Shown here piece by piece: positions 1 through 8,900 of a stretch of 64,000 bases of DNA. How positions within the stretch are numbered: the first letter of the stretch is position 1; each line of letters opens with the position of its first letter. This DNA is from Pedobacter kyungheensis (GTDB lineage: Bacteria; Bacteroidota; Bacteroidia; Sphingobacteriales; Sphingobacteriaceae). A model generated the notes under the pieces. It had not been told where the DNA came from and did no database searches. It saw nothing but the letters and a program-made list of their open reading frames with translations. A program made the position numbers and the translations under genes. The stretch spans positions 1 through 64,000 of the forward strand of contig NZ_JSYN01000003.1 of the NCBI RefSeq assembly GCF_000812965.1, given 5' to 3'.

Positions 1-288
1 TTTAACCGCAAAGCACGCAAAGATAAATCGCAGAGGACGCAAAGCAGATGCAGGTTGTTTCCCGCAGATTACACTGATAACCGCAGAATAGGTTTTATAC
101 ATATTGTCTTCCGACCTCTAACTCCCGACCTCCGACTTATTTTACCACAGAGAAAGTAGAGAAAAAACACAAAGGCCACAAAGAAGAATTAACCACCAAA
201 GCACTAAGACACCAAAATCTTCCTTGTTATTCCGTGCATCCGTGGCTATTTAACCCGTAGTAATCTGTGAATCCGTGGCTTTTTTACA
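1..288 (+). repeat. Interspersed intergenic repeat, one copy of the 228-bp family
   Basis: A single copy of the repeat that also forms the tandem block at 3286-4043. Shared landmarks in the same order are CCGCAAAGCACGCAAAGATA, a CCCGCAGATTACAC segment, a TCCGACTTATTTTACCACAG segment and CCGTGCATCCGTGGC. It is in the same orientation as the copies 3.3 kb downstream and may extend left of the window. The remainder up to 334 holds only the 3' flank of the next gene. No gene is supported here. Confidence 0.85.
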
Positions 289-334
289 TCCACTTAATGA
301 CCTTAAGTTCTTAATGGTAAAAATCGAGATAAGC

Positions 335-838
335 TTATGTTGCAATTCTTTTGCCTAATATCGTCAAACTCTTTTCTTCACCATCCAAAACTGCGATGTT
401 GGGCAATTGCCCCCAATGCTCAAAACCAAATTGCTCGAACAAGCGCAGGCTCGGTGTATTGTGCGAAAATATAAATCCAATAAGCGTTTTGATACCGTAG
501 TTTGGCGCCTCATTAATACAATACTCCAGAATTCTTTTGCCCAATCCCTTCCCCCTGCTTTGCGGATCGATATAAATACTAATCTCGACAGTAGCCTGAT
601 AAGCTGGCCGGCCATAAAAAGATTGAAAACTAACCCAGGCCAGCGTATGGTTCTGTTCATCTGCTACTACCCAGAGCGGCCGGTTAGCATCATGCTCATC
701 AAACCACTGCTCGCGGCTGGCTACCGATACGGGTTCAGTATCGGCAGTTGCCATTCTCGTAGGTACAGTGGTGTTATAGATTTCCACAATCCTGGGTAAA
801 TCATTTTTAGTTGCGTTCCTGAATTTTAGTGTATCCAT
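335..838 (-). CDS. GNAT-family N-acetyltransferase, phosphinothricin/MnaT-like
   Basis: This 167-residue protein looks like a cytoplasmic acetyl-CoA-dependent N-acetyltransferase. The acetyl-CoA pyrophosphate loop is the RGKGLG stretch at residues 95-100, preceded by the usual beta-4 strand (VEISIYIDP). The C-terminal segment with SLRLFEQFGFEHWG matches the typical GNAT ending. The overall pattern resembles the phosphinothricin acetyltransferase/L-amino acid N-acyltransferase branch, but the substrate cannot be read from sequence. It is the last gene of a three-gene minus-strand run, six bases after the EamA exporter gene. A detoxification or amino-acid-derivative role alongside the exporter is inference. 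Confidence 0.9.
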   Translation of the reverse strand: MDTLKFRNATKNDLPRIVEIYNTTVPTRMATADTEPVSVASREQWFDEHDANRPLWVVADEQNHTLAWVSFQSFYGRPAYQATVEISIYIDPQSRGKGLGKRILEYCINEAPNYGIKTLIGFIFSHNTPSLRLFEQFGFEHWGQLPNIAVLDGEEKSLTILGKRIAT

Positions 839-844
839 ATCCGT

Positions 845-1759
845 TTAATGTTCGTTCAAATGAGTGGTTACTGGTTTAGCGGTTTGTCCGAATAAATTTC
901 TAAAAGCTTTGAGTTTGAGTTCAGATATGCCCATCCCGGCAAAGATAAATAGTCCGCCGATTAAAAGCTGCCAGGTAATTACTTCGCCTATGAGGTAAGC
1001 TGCTGCAAATGCACCGAATATCGGTTCTAAAAGATAAATTACGGATACCCGTTCGGCACTGATATATTGTTGTGCCACGTTGGATACAGAATACATGTAG
1101 GCAGTAGAGAAAAGTGAACAGAAAATAACCCCCAACCAAAAAGTATTATCGGCCGGCAGCAAGCTTTCTTCAGTGCTCCAGATCACCGCACCAAAAGTAA
1201 GCAGCGCACAGGTGGCAAACATAGGTACAATGGTAGCAACAATATCTACCTTTGCTGCTTCTTCTTCAACCCTGATGAGGTAATAGGCAAAGCCGATGGC
1301 ACCGCCAATGGTAAATAAATCGCCCACGTTAATGGCGAAACCATTTTTAACCGAAATGATAAACAAACCCGTTAATGATAAACCCGCAGCAATCCAGATT
1401 TTAAGGTGTGGCACTTTCTTATACAGCGCCATTTTTAATAAGGGCACAATCACCACCGTGGTTCCGGCTAAAAATGCAGCTTGCGAAGCTGTGGTGAGCT
1501 TAATGCCTAAAGTTTGCAAGCCAATGCCTAACATGAGCGGGATAGCCAGCAAAGCACCTGAAAGTATGCTTTTATAATTCAGCTGTTTCATTTTTTTGCG
1601 AAAAACAACTGCCAGCACCAGTGTTGCCCCTATAAAGCGGTAAAGTAAAAAAAGTTGCGGGGAGTGGTTGCTAATCGACAATTTGGTTATCGAAAAGGAT
1701 AAGCCCCAAAATGCGGTGCCTATAATGAGTAACACCAGGAAAATATTTTTCTTGCCCAT
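845..1759 (-). CDS. EamA-family (DMT superfamily) transporter
   Basis: A 304-residue integral membrane protein with about ten hydrophobic segments arranged as two EamA repeats, the normal size for the drug/metabolite transporter superfamily. The N-terminus has the family look (WGLSFSITKLSI) and the second half contains the conserved LLEPIFGAFAAAYLIGE stretch. These carriers usually export small metabolites or amino acids from the cytoplasm; the substrate here is unknown. The gene lies between two acetyltransferase genes with gaps of only 2 and 6 bases, so co-transcription and a shared job in modifying and exporting a small molecule are plausible. Confidence 0.92.
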   Translation of the reverse strand: MGKKNIFLVLLIIGTAFWGLSFSITKLSISNHSPQLFLLYRFIGATLVLAVVFRKKMKQLNYKSILSGALLAIPLMLGIGLQTLGIKLTTASQAAFLAGTTVVIVPLLKMALYKKVPHLKIWIAAGLSLTGLFIISVKNGFAINVGDLFTIGGAIGFAYYLIRVEEEAAKVDIVATIVPMFATCALLTFGAVIWSTEESLLPADNTFWLGVIFCSLFSTAYMYSVSNVAQQYISAERVSVIYLLEPIFGAFAAAYLIGEVITWQLLIGGLFIFAGMGISELKLKAFRNLFGQTAKPVTTHLNEH

Positions 1760-1761
1760 GC

Positions 1762-2283
1762 TTATAATTGTTTTTTCATCATCAGATCGGTTTGTTCATC
1801 ATCGCCCAAACGAAAAATATGACTGTTAAATACCTCGAAACCAGCTTTGGTGTAAAAACGGATGGCCCGCTGATTATTTTCCCATACGCCAAGCCATATA
1901 TTTTTGTATTGGAGCTCCTCAGCCACCTCAAAAGCTTTATTTAACAGGGCCTGTCCTACTTTTTGGCCATGAAAAGCAGCCAGCACATAAATACGTTCAA
2001 TTTCAAGCGCATCTTCCAGTTCCTGCTCTGTTTGTTCCTCTCCGGTGTTCAGTTTTAGATAACCAACTACATTTCCTTCAGAAAGGGCGAAGTAAAACTT
2101 TGAGCCGGGATTTTCAAGCTCAGCCAGTAATTTATCGTAAGAAAAGCTCGAATCGAGATAAGCCTGCATATTGGCCTCGCTGGTGGTATCGGCAAAAGCT
2201 TCTAAGAAGATTTGCCGGCTAATGGTCTGCAAGGTTAAAATAGCTGAGGGGCCAATCTGCTGTATGGTTATTGAATGATGCAT
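1762..2283 (-). CDS. GNAT-family N-acetyltransferase
   Basis: A 173-residue GNAT protein. The acetyl-CoA binding loop is seen as HGQKVGQALL, preceded by the strand IERIYVLAAF and followed by NIWLGVWENNQRAIRFYTKAGFEVF, a classic GNAT C-terminus. The open frame extends 16 codons upstream to 2331, but I place the start at the Met at 2283. An exact promoter -7 box (TATCTTTG, minus strand, 2314-2321) lies inside that extension, so the longer form would start upstream of its own promoter. It is the first gene of the operon with the EamA transporter and the second GNAT, and is divergent from the LysR gene. Confidence 0.88.
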   Translation of the reverse strand: MHHSITIQQIGPSAILTLQTISRQIFLEAFADTTSEANMQAYLDSSFSYDKLLAELENPGSKFYFALSEGNVVGYLKLNTGEEQTEQELEDALEIERIYVLAAFHGQKVGQALLNKAFEVAEELQYKNIWLGVWENNQRAIRFYTKAGFEVFNSHIFRLGDDEQTDLMMKKQL

Positions 2284-2313
2284 TTTAATGTTGTTTGCTG
2301 GCTTGTAATAGCA

Positions 2314-2321
2314 CAAAGATA
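2314..2321 (-). promoter_or_regulatory. Predicted -7 box for the GNAT/EamA/GNAT operon
   Basis: On the minus strand this reads TATCTTTG, an exact match to the Bacteroidota -7 consensus TAnnTTTG, 30 bases upstream of the ATG at 2283. No convincing -33 TTG box is visible. It lies in the intergenic region shared with the divergent LysR gene, whose product may act here. Confidence 0.5.
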
Positions 2322-2381
2322 AGTCATACAATAATTCAGTAAAATGCTATTTTATCATTTATTAATGCATAAATTGCAATA

Positions 2382-3257
2382 ATGGATTTACAGCAAATCA
2401 AATACTTTTTAACCCTGGCCGATGAACTTCATTTCTGGAAAACAGCAGCAAAGATGAACATTACGCAATCTGCACTGAGCCGGCAGATACAGGCTTTAGA
2501 GCAGGAACTGGATATTCAGCTCTTCATCCGCAATAAGCGCAATGTAAAGCTTACTGCAGCGGGCAAGTTTTTGAAAGAAAAATGGATGAAGCAGTTCAAT
2601 GAGATCAGCCACATTCATAAGTTTGCCAGTCAGATCCAATTGGGCGAATATGGTACCATCAGGATTGCACACCCCGATTCTATTTCAGGTTCGCTGGTAC
2701 CGCAAATTACTTCGCGGATAAATGAAGAATTTCCCAAACTACAGATTGAGCTGGTACAGGTAATGTATGAAAATCAACAGGAGTTTTTGGCTAACTATAA
2801 GCTCGATGTGGTAATTACACGCGATAAGACCACCATTGATGGCATTAGTTCAAAAAAAATCTATACCGATCATCTGGCATTGGTGGTGCCGGAAGACCAT
2901 CCGCTTAAAAATATAGATGAGCTAACGCGCGAAATGCTGGTGGCCGAGAAATTTATTTTGCCGGTTAAGGATGAGGGTAGCAGCTATAACCGCATTATTA
3001 AAAATGTGTTTAAATCGTTTGGAATTCAACCCAATGTTTACCTGCATTCGGAGTTTGGCTCTACCATTATCGCCCTGGTGCGGCGGAAATTGGGAGTGGC
3101 TATTCTGCCCGATTCGTATATCCATCATGCAGTGCCGGGTATCAGGTATATCCAGCTGCCCCATCCAACCGATCTTTACCTGAACTGGAGAAGTGATGAT
3201 GAAAATCCGATTATAGCGAATATTATTAAGCTGCTGTTGGAGATTGAATTGGTTTAA
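2382..3257 (+). CDS. LysR-family transcriptional regulator
   Basis: A 291-residue protein with the standard LysR layout. Residues about 1-60 form the winged helix-turn-helix (KTAAKMNITQSALSRQIQALE), followed by a linker helix and a substrate-binding co-inducer domain from about residue 90. The length is normal. LysR regulators commonly control the divergently transcribed neighbour, here the GNAT/EamA/GNAT operon that starts about 100 bases away. The inducer is unknown. The gene is followed directly by interspersed repeats starting at 3286. Confidence 0.95.
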   Translation: MDLQQIKYFLTLADELHFWKTAAKMNITQSALSRQIQALEQELDIQLFIRNKRNVKLTAAGKFLKEKWMKQFNEISHIHKFASQIQLGEYGTIRIAHPDSISGSLVPQITSRINEEFPKLQIELVQVMYENQQEFLANYKLDVVITRDKTTIDGISSKKIYTDHLALVVPEDHPLKNIDELTREMLVAEKFILPVKDEGSSYNRIIKNVFKSFGIQPNVYLHSEFGSTIIALVRRKLGVAILPDSYIHHAVPGIRYIQLPHPTDLYLNWRSDDENPIIANIIKLLLEIELV

Positions 3258-3285
3258 GCTGATTAACAAGAAACTCTCCATGTTA

Positions 3286-4043
3286 TTCCGTGCATCCGTG
3301 GCTATTTAACCGCAAAGCACGCAGAGATAAATCGCAAAGGCCACAAAGCAGATGCAGGTTGTTTCCCGCAGATTACACAGATAACCGCAGAATAGGTTTT
3401 ATGCATATTGCCTTCCGACATCTGACTCCGGACCTCCGACTTATTTTACCACAGAGAAAGCAGAGAAAAAGCACAGAGGCCACAAAGCAGAATTAACTAC
3501 TAAGGCACAAAATCTTCCGTGTATCCGTGGCTTTTAACCGCAAAGCACGCAAAGATAAATCGCAAAGGGCGCAAAGCAGATGCAGATTGTTTCCCGCAGA
3601 TTACACAGATAACCGCAGAATAGGTTTTATGCATATTGTCTTCCGACATCTGACTCCGGACCTCCGACTTATTTTACCACAGAGAAAGCAGAGAAAAAGC
3701 ACAGAGGCCACAAAGCAGATTTAACCACCAAGGCACAAAACATTCCGTGCATCCGTGGCGTTTAACCGCAAAGCACGCAAAGATAAATCGCAAAGGCCAC
3801 AAAGCAGATGCAGATTATTCCCCGCAGATTACACAGATAACCGCAGAATAGGTTTTATGCATATTGCCTTCCGACATCTGACTCCGGACCTCCGACTTAT
3901 TTTACCACAGAGAAAGCAGAGAAAAAGTACAGAGGCCACAAAGCAGAATTAACTACTAAGGCACAAAATCTTCCGTGTATCCGTGGCTTTTACCGCAAAG
4001 GGCGCGGAGAAAAAACACAAAGTGCGCAGAGAGGAAAAGCAAA
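3286..4043 (+). repeat. Tandem block of the 228-bp intergenic repeat (3 full copies and 1 partial)
   Basis: The landmark TTCCGTG(C/T)ATCCGTGGC recurs at 3286, 3515, 3743 and 3971, a period of 228-229 bases. Three copies are nearly identical; the fourth stops after about 70 bases, where the 21-bp array begins. Short open frames starting with MAFNRKARKDK arise from each unit. They shift with the repeat, lack codon-level signs of selection and are not genes. The same unit occurs once at 1-288. Confidence 0.9.
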
Positions 4044-4057
4044 AAGTACTATACCAC

Positions 4058-4438
4058 TATCAATTGCTAACTTGCCAGCATCAATTGCTAACCCACCAGT
4101 ATCAATTGCTTAGCTACCAGCATCAATTGCTTAGTCGCCAGCATCAATTGCTTAGCCACCAATATCAATTGCTAACCTGCCAGTATTAATTGCTAAGCTA
4201 CCAGTATCAATTGTTTAGTCACCAGTATCAATTGCTTAGCCGCCAGTATCAATTGCTTAGCCGCCAGTATCAATTGCTAAGCCACCAGCATCAATTGTTT
4301 AGCCGTCAGTATCAATTGCTAAGCCGCCAGTATCAGTTGCTAACCTGCCAGCATTAATTGCTAACCTGCCAGCATTAATTGCTAAGTCACCAGTATCAAT
4401 TGCTAAGCCACCAGTATCAATTGCTAAGCCACCAGTAT
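4058..4438. repeat. Minisatellite array, 21-bp unit, about 18 copies
   Basis: The unit CAATTGCTAAGCCACCAGTAT recurs with an exact 21-base period. CAATTG or a one-base variant starts at 4061, 4082, 4103 and so on to 4418. Variation is limited to a few positions (TAG/AAG, CTACC/CCACC/CTGCC, CAGCA/CAGTA). There are no unique spacers, so it is not a CRISPR array. Because 21 is a multiple of three, one frame reads as QLL-xx-Qx heptads, but it meets a stop after about six units. The array ends exactly at the stop codon of the minus-strand gene at 4438. Confidence 0.95.
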
Positions 4439-4950
4439 TAATCAGGTCTATACTCACATAGCCAACGCTGCATGTGAGGAAAGGGTTGTGTTTGATGTTT
4501 TTCAGCTTGTATATGATCGAAAGTCATACCGCACCATTGCAAGAGCGGGATTCCCATGGGGATTTCTTGCTTAAAACTTTCAATTATGGCTTTCCCGCCG
4601 GCGCTGTATCCATCATTGTGAAACACAACTATTGGATCGATATTAAGGTGAATACAGGCTGCGTAAGACCAGGCAATGGCCATCATCTCGCCTCCCTGAT
4701 GGAGATCGGAAGCGGCTAAATCATCGCTCATTTCTTGCCTGATTGTTGGTGGCATACAAGCCAGATGACCGGCTTCATGCAAAATATCGCCGGGATAAAG
4801 TAACTTATTAAGATCGATAATTAAGGTGCCCTTACTGAGTTTTAAGCCGGGAAGAAAGGTCTGGCTGTTGATTTCGCTAAGCTCATAAACTAAACCGATC
4901 CTGTCTAAAAAAGACAGGATCGGTGAGATTTCTGATAAAAAGGATTTCAT
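4438..4950 (-). CDS. Small HExxH putative metallopeptidase-like protein
   Basis: A 170-residue protein of no family I can name. It has an HEAGH motif at residues 58-62, the zinc-binding signature of many metallopeptidases, and a downstream GGEMMAIAW stretch (Glu about 88) that could give the third ligand in gluzincin style. There is no signal peptide, so a cytoplasmic location is likely. It is the last gene of the minus-strand run containing the PorP/SprF protein and the giant YDG protein, 39 bases after PorP. Its stop codon overlaps the edge of the 21-bp repeat array. Proteolytic activity is inferred only from the motif. Confidence 0.7.
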   Translation of the reverse strand: MKSFLSEISPILSFLDRIGLVYELSEINSQTFLPGLKLSKGTLIIDLNKLLYPGDILHEAGHLACMPPTIRQEMSDDLAASDLHQGGEMMAIAWSYAACIHLNIDPIVVFHNDGYSAGGKAIIESFKQEIPMGIPLLQWCGMTFDHIQAEKHQTQPFPHMQRWLCEYRPD

Positions 4951-4989
4951 GCTTAAAATTTAATCATGCCCAAATTGCATTTAGGTTTC

Positions 4990-5877
4990 TTATCTAAAAT
5001 TGTATTTCAAGCCTATTTCAAATTCTCCATTGGCATAATTCTGTAAAGCTGAAGTATTGGTGGTATACATCACCAAAATAGCCAGTTGGTTTTGATAAGT
5101 TGTACCTGCACCAACCGAAACGCTGTTGCTGCTGTGGTAAATGGTACTTAACAAAAGTTTGTTGGTCCAGAACTGGGTGTTTAGGCCCAGATCAACAATA
5201 TCACGGTAATTATCAATACCGCGGTAACTGAACTTCGGCTCAATTACACTTAATACTTTGTTAGGGTTGATGAATTTGTAGCTTACCGCAGCAAAATAGG
5301 TTGCCCTATCTACCACTGATCTCGAAAGATCGCGGTTAAAGAAACGTTTCATGTTGGGTAGTGCCGCCTGGATATTTAAATTCTGGTTGCGGAAAGCAAT
5401 CCCGAAATCACCATCGAAATACAGCTTGCGCTGGTTGAAGTTTGTTAACGACATATCGCCCTGGTCGCCCCTGATCTTGCTGAAGTCGATCCACTCGTTC
5501 ATAATACCTGCCGAAAGACCAAAATCCAGGTAGCTTGATTCGTTGTTAAGTGGTAAGTGATAGGCATAGGTACCTTTTAAACTGGTACGTTGAATCACTC
5601 CTGCGTTTTCATTATAAAATGATAATCCAGCTCCTACTTTGTTGCTTTGGGTACCGTAAGTTGCGGTTACTGCCTGCATGGTGGGTGCGCCTTCAATTGA
5701 GGTCCACTGTGCTTTGTAACCTGCGTTAAGTTCCCATCCTTTTTCAATACCTGCCATAGCCGGATTGCTTAGGTAAAGGTTTTGATAGTACATGCTTCCC
5801 ATAGGGTTAAGCTGCGCAAAAGTGGTCATGCTGATGCCAAGCATCAGGCAAGTGATCAAAATTCTTTTTGTTTTCAT
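4990..5877 (-). CDS. PorP/SprF-family type IX secretion membrane protein
   Basis: A 295-residue outer-membrane beta-barrel candidate with a signal peptide (residues 1-21, ending TTFA before QLNP). The mature start, YYQNLYLSNPAMAG, is the hallmark of the PorP/SprF family. In Bacteroidota, SprF-like proteins are encoded next to large type IX secretion cargo with CHU_C-type (type B) C-terminal domains and are needed for their export or anchoring. That is the situation here: the gene starts 75 bases after the 3054-residue CHU_C protein. The family assignment is strong; the partnership is inferred from position. Confidence 0.9.
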   Translation of the reverse strand: MKTKRILITCLMLGISMTTFAQLNPMGSMYYQNLYLSNPAMAGIEKGWELNAGYKAQWTSIEGAPTMQAVTATYGTQSNKVGAGLSFYNENAGVIQRTSLKGTYAYHLPLNNESSYLDFGLSAGIMNEWIDFSKIRGDQGDMSLTNFNQRKLYFDGDFGIAFRNQNLNIQAALPNMKRFFNRDLSRSVVDRATYFAAVSYKFINPNKVLSVIEPKFSYRGIDNYRDIVDLGLNTQFWTNKLLLSTIYHSSNSVSVGAGTTYQNQLAILVMYTTNTSALQNYANGEFEIGLKYNFR

Positions 5878-5952
5878 CTTTATACGTTTAGCTAAGCCAT
5901 GATCAGTTTTGTATAGTTAAATACTCAACTGATCATGACTGATTAATCTCTC

Positions 5953-8900
5953 TTATTGTTGACCTACTATGGTGATATATCCTTTTCTTACACCAACACC
6001 AGGACCGAAATCGATGATGTAGTAGTAAGCACCCTCAGGTAATACCGATCCTCTGAAAGTACCACCCCAGCTGTTGTCGTAGCCTTTCATTTCAAACACA
6101 AGCTTTCCTGAACGGTCGAATACCTTAACTGTATTGTTTGGATACATATCGATATTCTCTACTTTCCAAGTATCGTTTTTACCATCACCGTTAGGTGTAA
6201 TAACGTTCATAATATTCAGCACCTGGTAATCGGCCCTTACCTCGAGGGTAAAAGTTTTGGTGCTGCTACGACCGTACTGGTTAAAACCGGTAACCGTGTA
6301 AGTGGTGGTTTGAGATGGTCTAACTGTTAATAAAGCATTGTTTTGTCCGCTAAGGATACCATTGGCATTTGACCACTGATAAGTTAAAGCACCACTTGCC
6401 GTAAGTACAGCAACCTCACCTTTGCTGATGCTGTTACCCTTGTTGCTGGTAATGGTAATTACCGGTGGCGGGTTCTCGATTACAGTGAACGACTGCACCA
6501 CATTGGTTGCGGCCTGGTAATCGGCATTTCCGGCCTGACTGGCAGTAATGTTAATTACACCTGCTTTCAAGATCTCAACCTGGTTACCATTAATAATTCT
6601 GGCTACAGTTGGATTACTGCTGGTATAAGTTACCGGTAAACCTGAGCTTGCCGTTGCTGTTAAAGTAAAGGTACCATCGGTATCTAACTTATTTGGCAAT
6701 GCAGCAAACGTAATGGTTTGTGCAGTTGGGTTAATGGTTAAGGTACCTGCAACATAAGTAATGCTATAGTTTGCCGCAGCTGCACCGCTAGCTGTAATTG
6801 GGTAATTACCTGCTGATGATGTGGTAGTAGCGGTTGTACTTAACACTACCGGACTGGTTAAAACTGCTGCAGTTTCAGTACCCACAAAACCACTGTAACT
6901 TGCCGTAAGTGCAGGGTTAGCTGCTCCAAAGTTTTTGTTTTTATTGTCGGCCGTAATTACCAATGCTTTTCTGGTAATTTCGAGATTAGCCGGTACGTAG
7001 GTAATAGTATAATTGCTACCTGCACTAAGTGTATTTTGTGCAATGGCATAAGTACCTACAACCTCGCCTGCTGCCCTGCTCAATGCACCTGTGGTGTTAT
7101 CGCCGGTAGCTAGTGCACCTGCAGATAAAGTATAGGTTAATGCAGGATCTGCTGCGCCATACACTTTTGTCTTAGCATCGGCAGTAACCGTAATTGGTTT
7201 TACACTGATGTTTGCAGTTGTAGTTGCCACGCTGGCCAAAGTATAGTTGGCAGCCTTAGCTCCCGATAATAACAAGCCTGCGCCTGTTACCACTTTCGCA
7301 GTGCCCACGTTTTTATCGGCAAAGGTTGCTGTTCCGCCTGTTAAGCTTACATCGGCAACATCAGCAGTTAATACACCGGTTAAGGTTCTGCCTGTAATGG
7401 CAGCAGTAGTAGTACCATCGTAAACCTTGTTGCTGGCAGTAATGCTTCCGTTAACTGTTTTTGCAGTAATGGCAGCAGTTGTGGTGGCTACGCTGGTTAA
7501 GCTGTAGTTAGCAGCTTTTGCACCAGTAAGCGCCATACCTGTTGAAGTTACCGTTTTACCTGTAGCTACATTAGCATCGGCAAAGCTTGCGGTTCCACCT
7601 GTTAAGGTAACATCAGCAGCGTCGGCAGTTAAAACACCGGCTAAACTTCTGGTTAATACAGTAGCGGTAGTGTTGCCATCGTAAACTTTATTATCAGCGG
7701 TGAATGATCCGGTGATGGTTTTAACGCCAATGTTAGCTGTTGTGGTAGCTACTCCGGTTAAGTTATAGTTGGCAGCTTTTGAACCCGCTAAAACCATACC
7801 TGTTGAAGTTACCGTTTTACCTGTACCAATGTTGGCATCAGCAAAACTTGCTGTACCACCGCTTAAGGTTACATCGGCTATATCGGCCGTAATTACGCCA
7901 GTTAATGTTCTGGTTAAAATAGTTGCGGTGGTGTTACCATCATAAGCTTTATTATCGGCTGTAAATGCACCTGCAATATTTTTTGCAGTAATGTTAGCGG
8001 TTGTATTAGCTACGCCCGTTAAATTGTAATTGGCAGCTTTGGCTCCGGTTAAAGTCAATCCTGTAGCCGATACCGTTTTAGCTGTGCCTACGTTTGCATT
8101 GGCAAAGTTTGCTGTTCCGCCGGTTAAAGTAACATCGGCCACATCGGCAGCTAACACGCCAGTTAAGGTTCTGGTAAGGATATTTGCTGTGGTAGCGCCA
8201 TCGTAAACTTTGCTATCGGCAGTGAAGTTACCGGCAATATCTTTTGCGGTAATATCGGCTGTTGTAGTAGCTACAGAAGATAAAGTATAGTTAGCCGCTT
8301 TGGTACCGGTTATAGTCATACCAGCAGCTGTAACCGTTTTACCAGCACCTTTATTCGCATCGGCAAAGCTAGCAGTACCGCCTGTTAAGGTAACATCAGC
8401 TGCATCAGCTGGCAATACGCCTGTTAAAGTTCTGGTTAACACAGTAGCAGTGGCATTGCCATCGTACACTTTATTATCTGCTGTGAAGTTACCGGTAATG
8501 GTTAAACCTGTGATGTTTGCAGTAGCAGTACCTACACCTGTTAAGTTGTAGTTAGCTGCTTTTGAACCAGAAAGGCTCATACCTGTTGAAGTTACAGTTT
8601 TACCGGTACCAATGCTGGCAGTGGCAAAACTTGCTGTTCCTCCGGTTAAGGTAACATCTGCTACATCTCCGGCCAGTACACCTGTTAAGGTACGGGTTAA
8701 GATACTCGCAGTGGTATTACCATCATAAACCTTGTTATCGGCAGTAAAGTTACCGGCGATATCTTTTGCAGTAATATCGGCGGTGGTAGTACCTACTGAA
8801 GCTAAAGTATAGTTAGCAGCCTTAGCACCTGTTAAAGCTAAGCCTGTTGCAGTTACGGTTTTACCTGTGCCTTTGTTGGCATCGGCAAAAGTTGCTGTTC

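Noticed and set aside
407..799. Plus-strand open frame of 130 residues over the first acetyltransferase gene
   Set aside because: It is antisense to a GNAT gene with clear motifs.
3290..4189. Four short open frames beginning MHPWLF, MAFNRK or MAFTAK
   Set aside because: They come from the 228-bp repeat and the 21-bp array, end at different points with small base changes and show no independent coding evidence.
4058..4438. CRISPR array
   Set aside because: Unit length is 21 bp with no unique spacers and no cas genes nearby; it is a simple tandem repeat.
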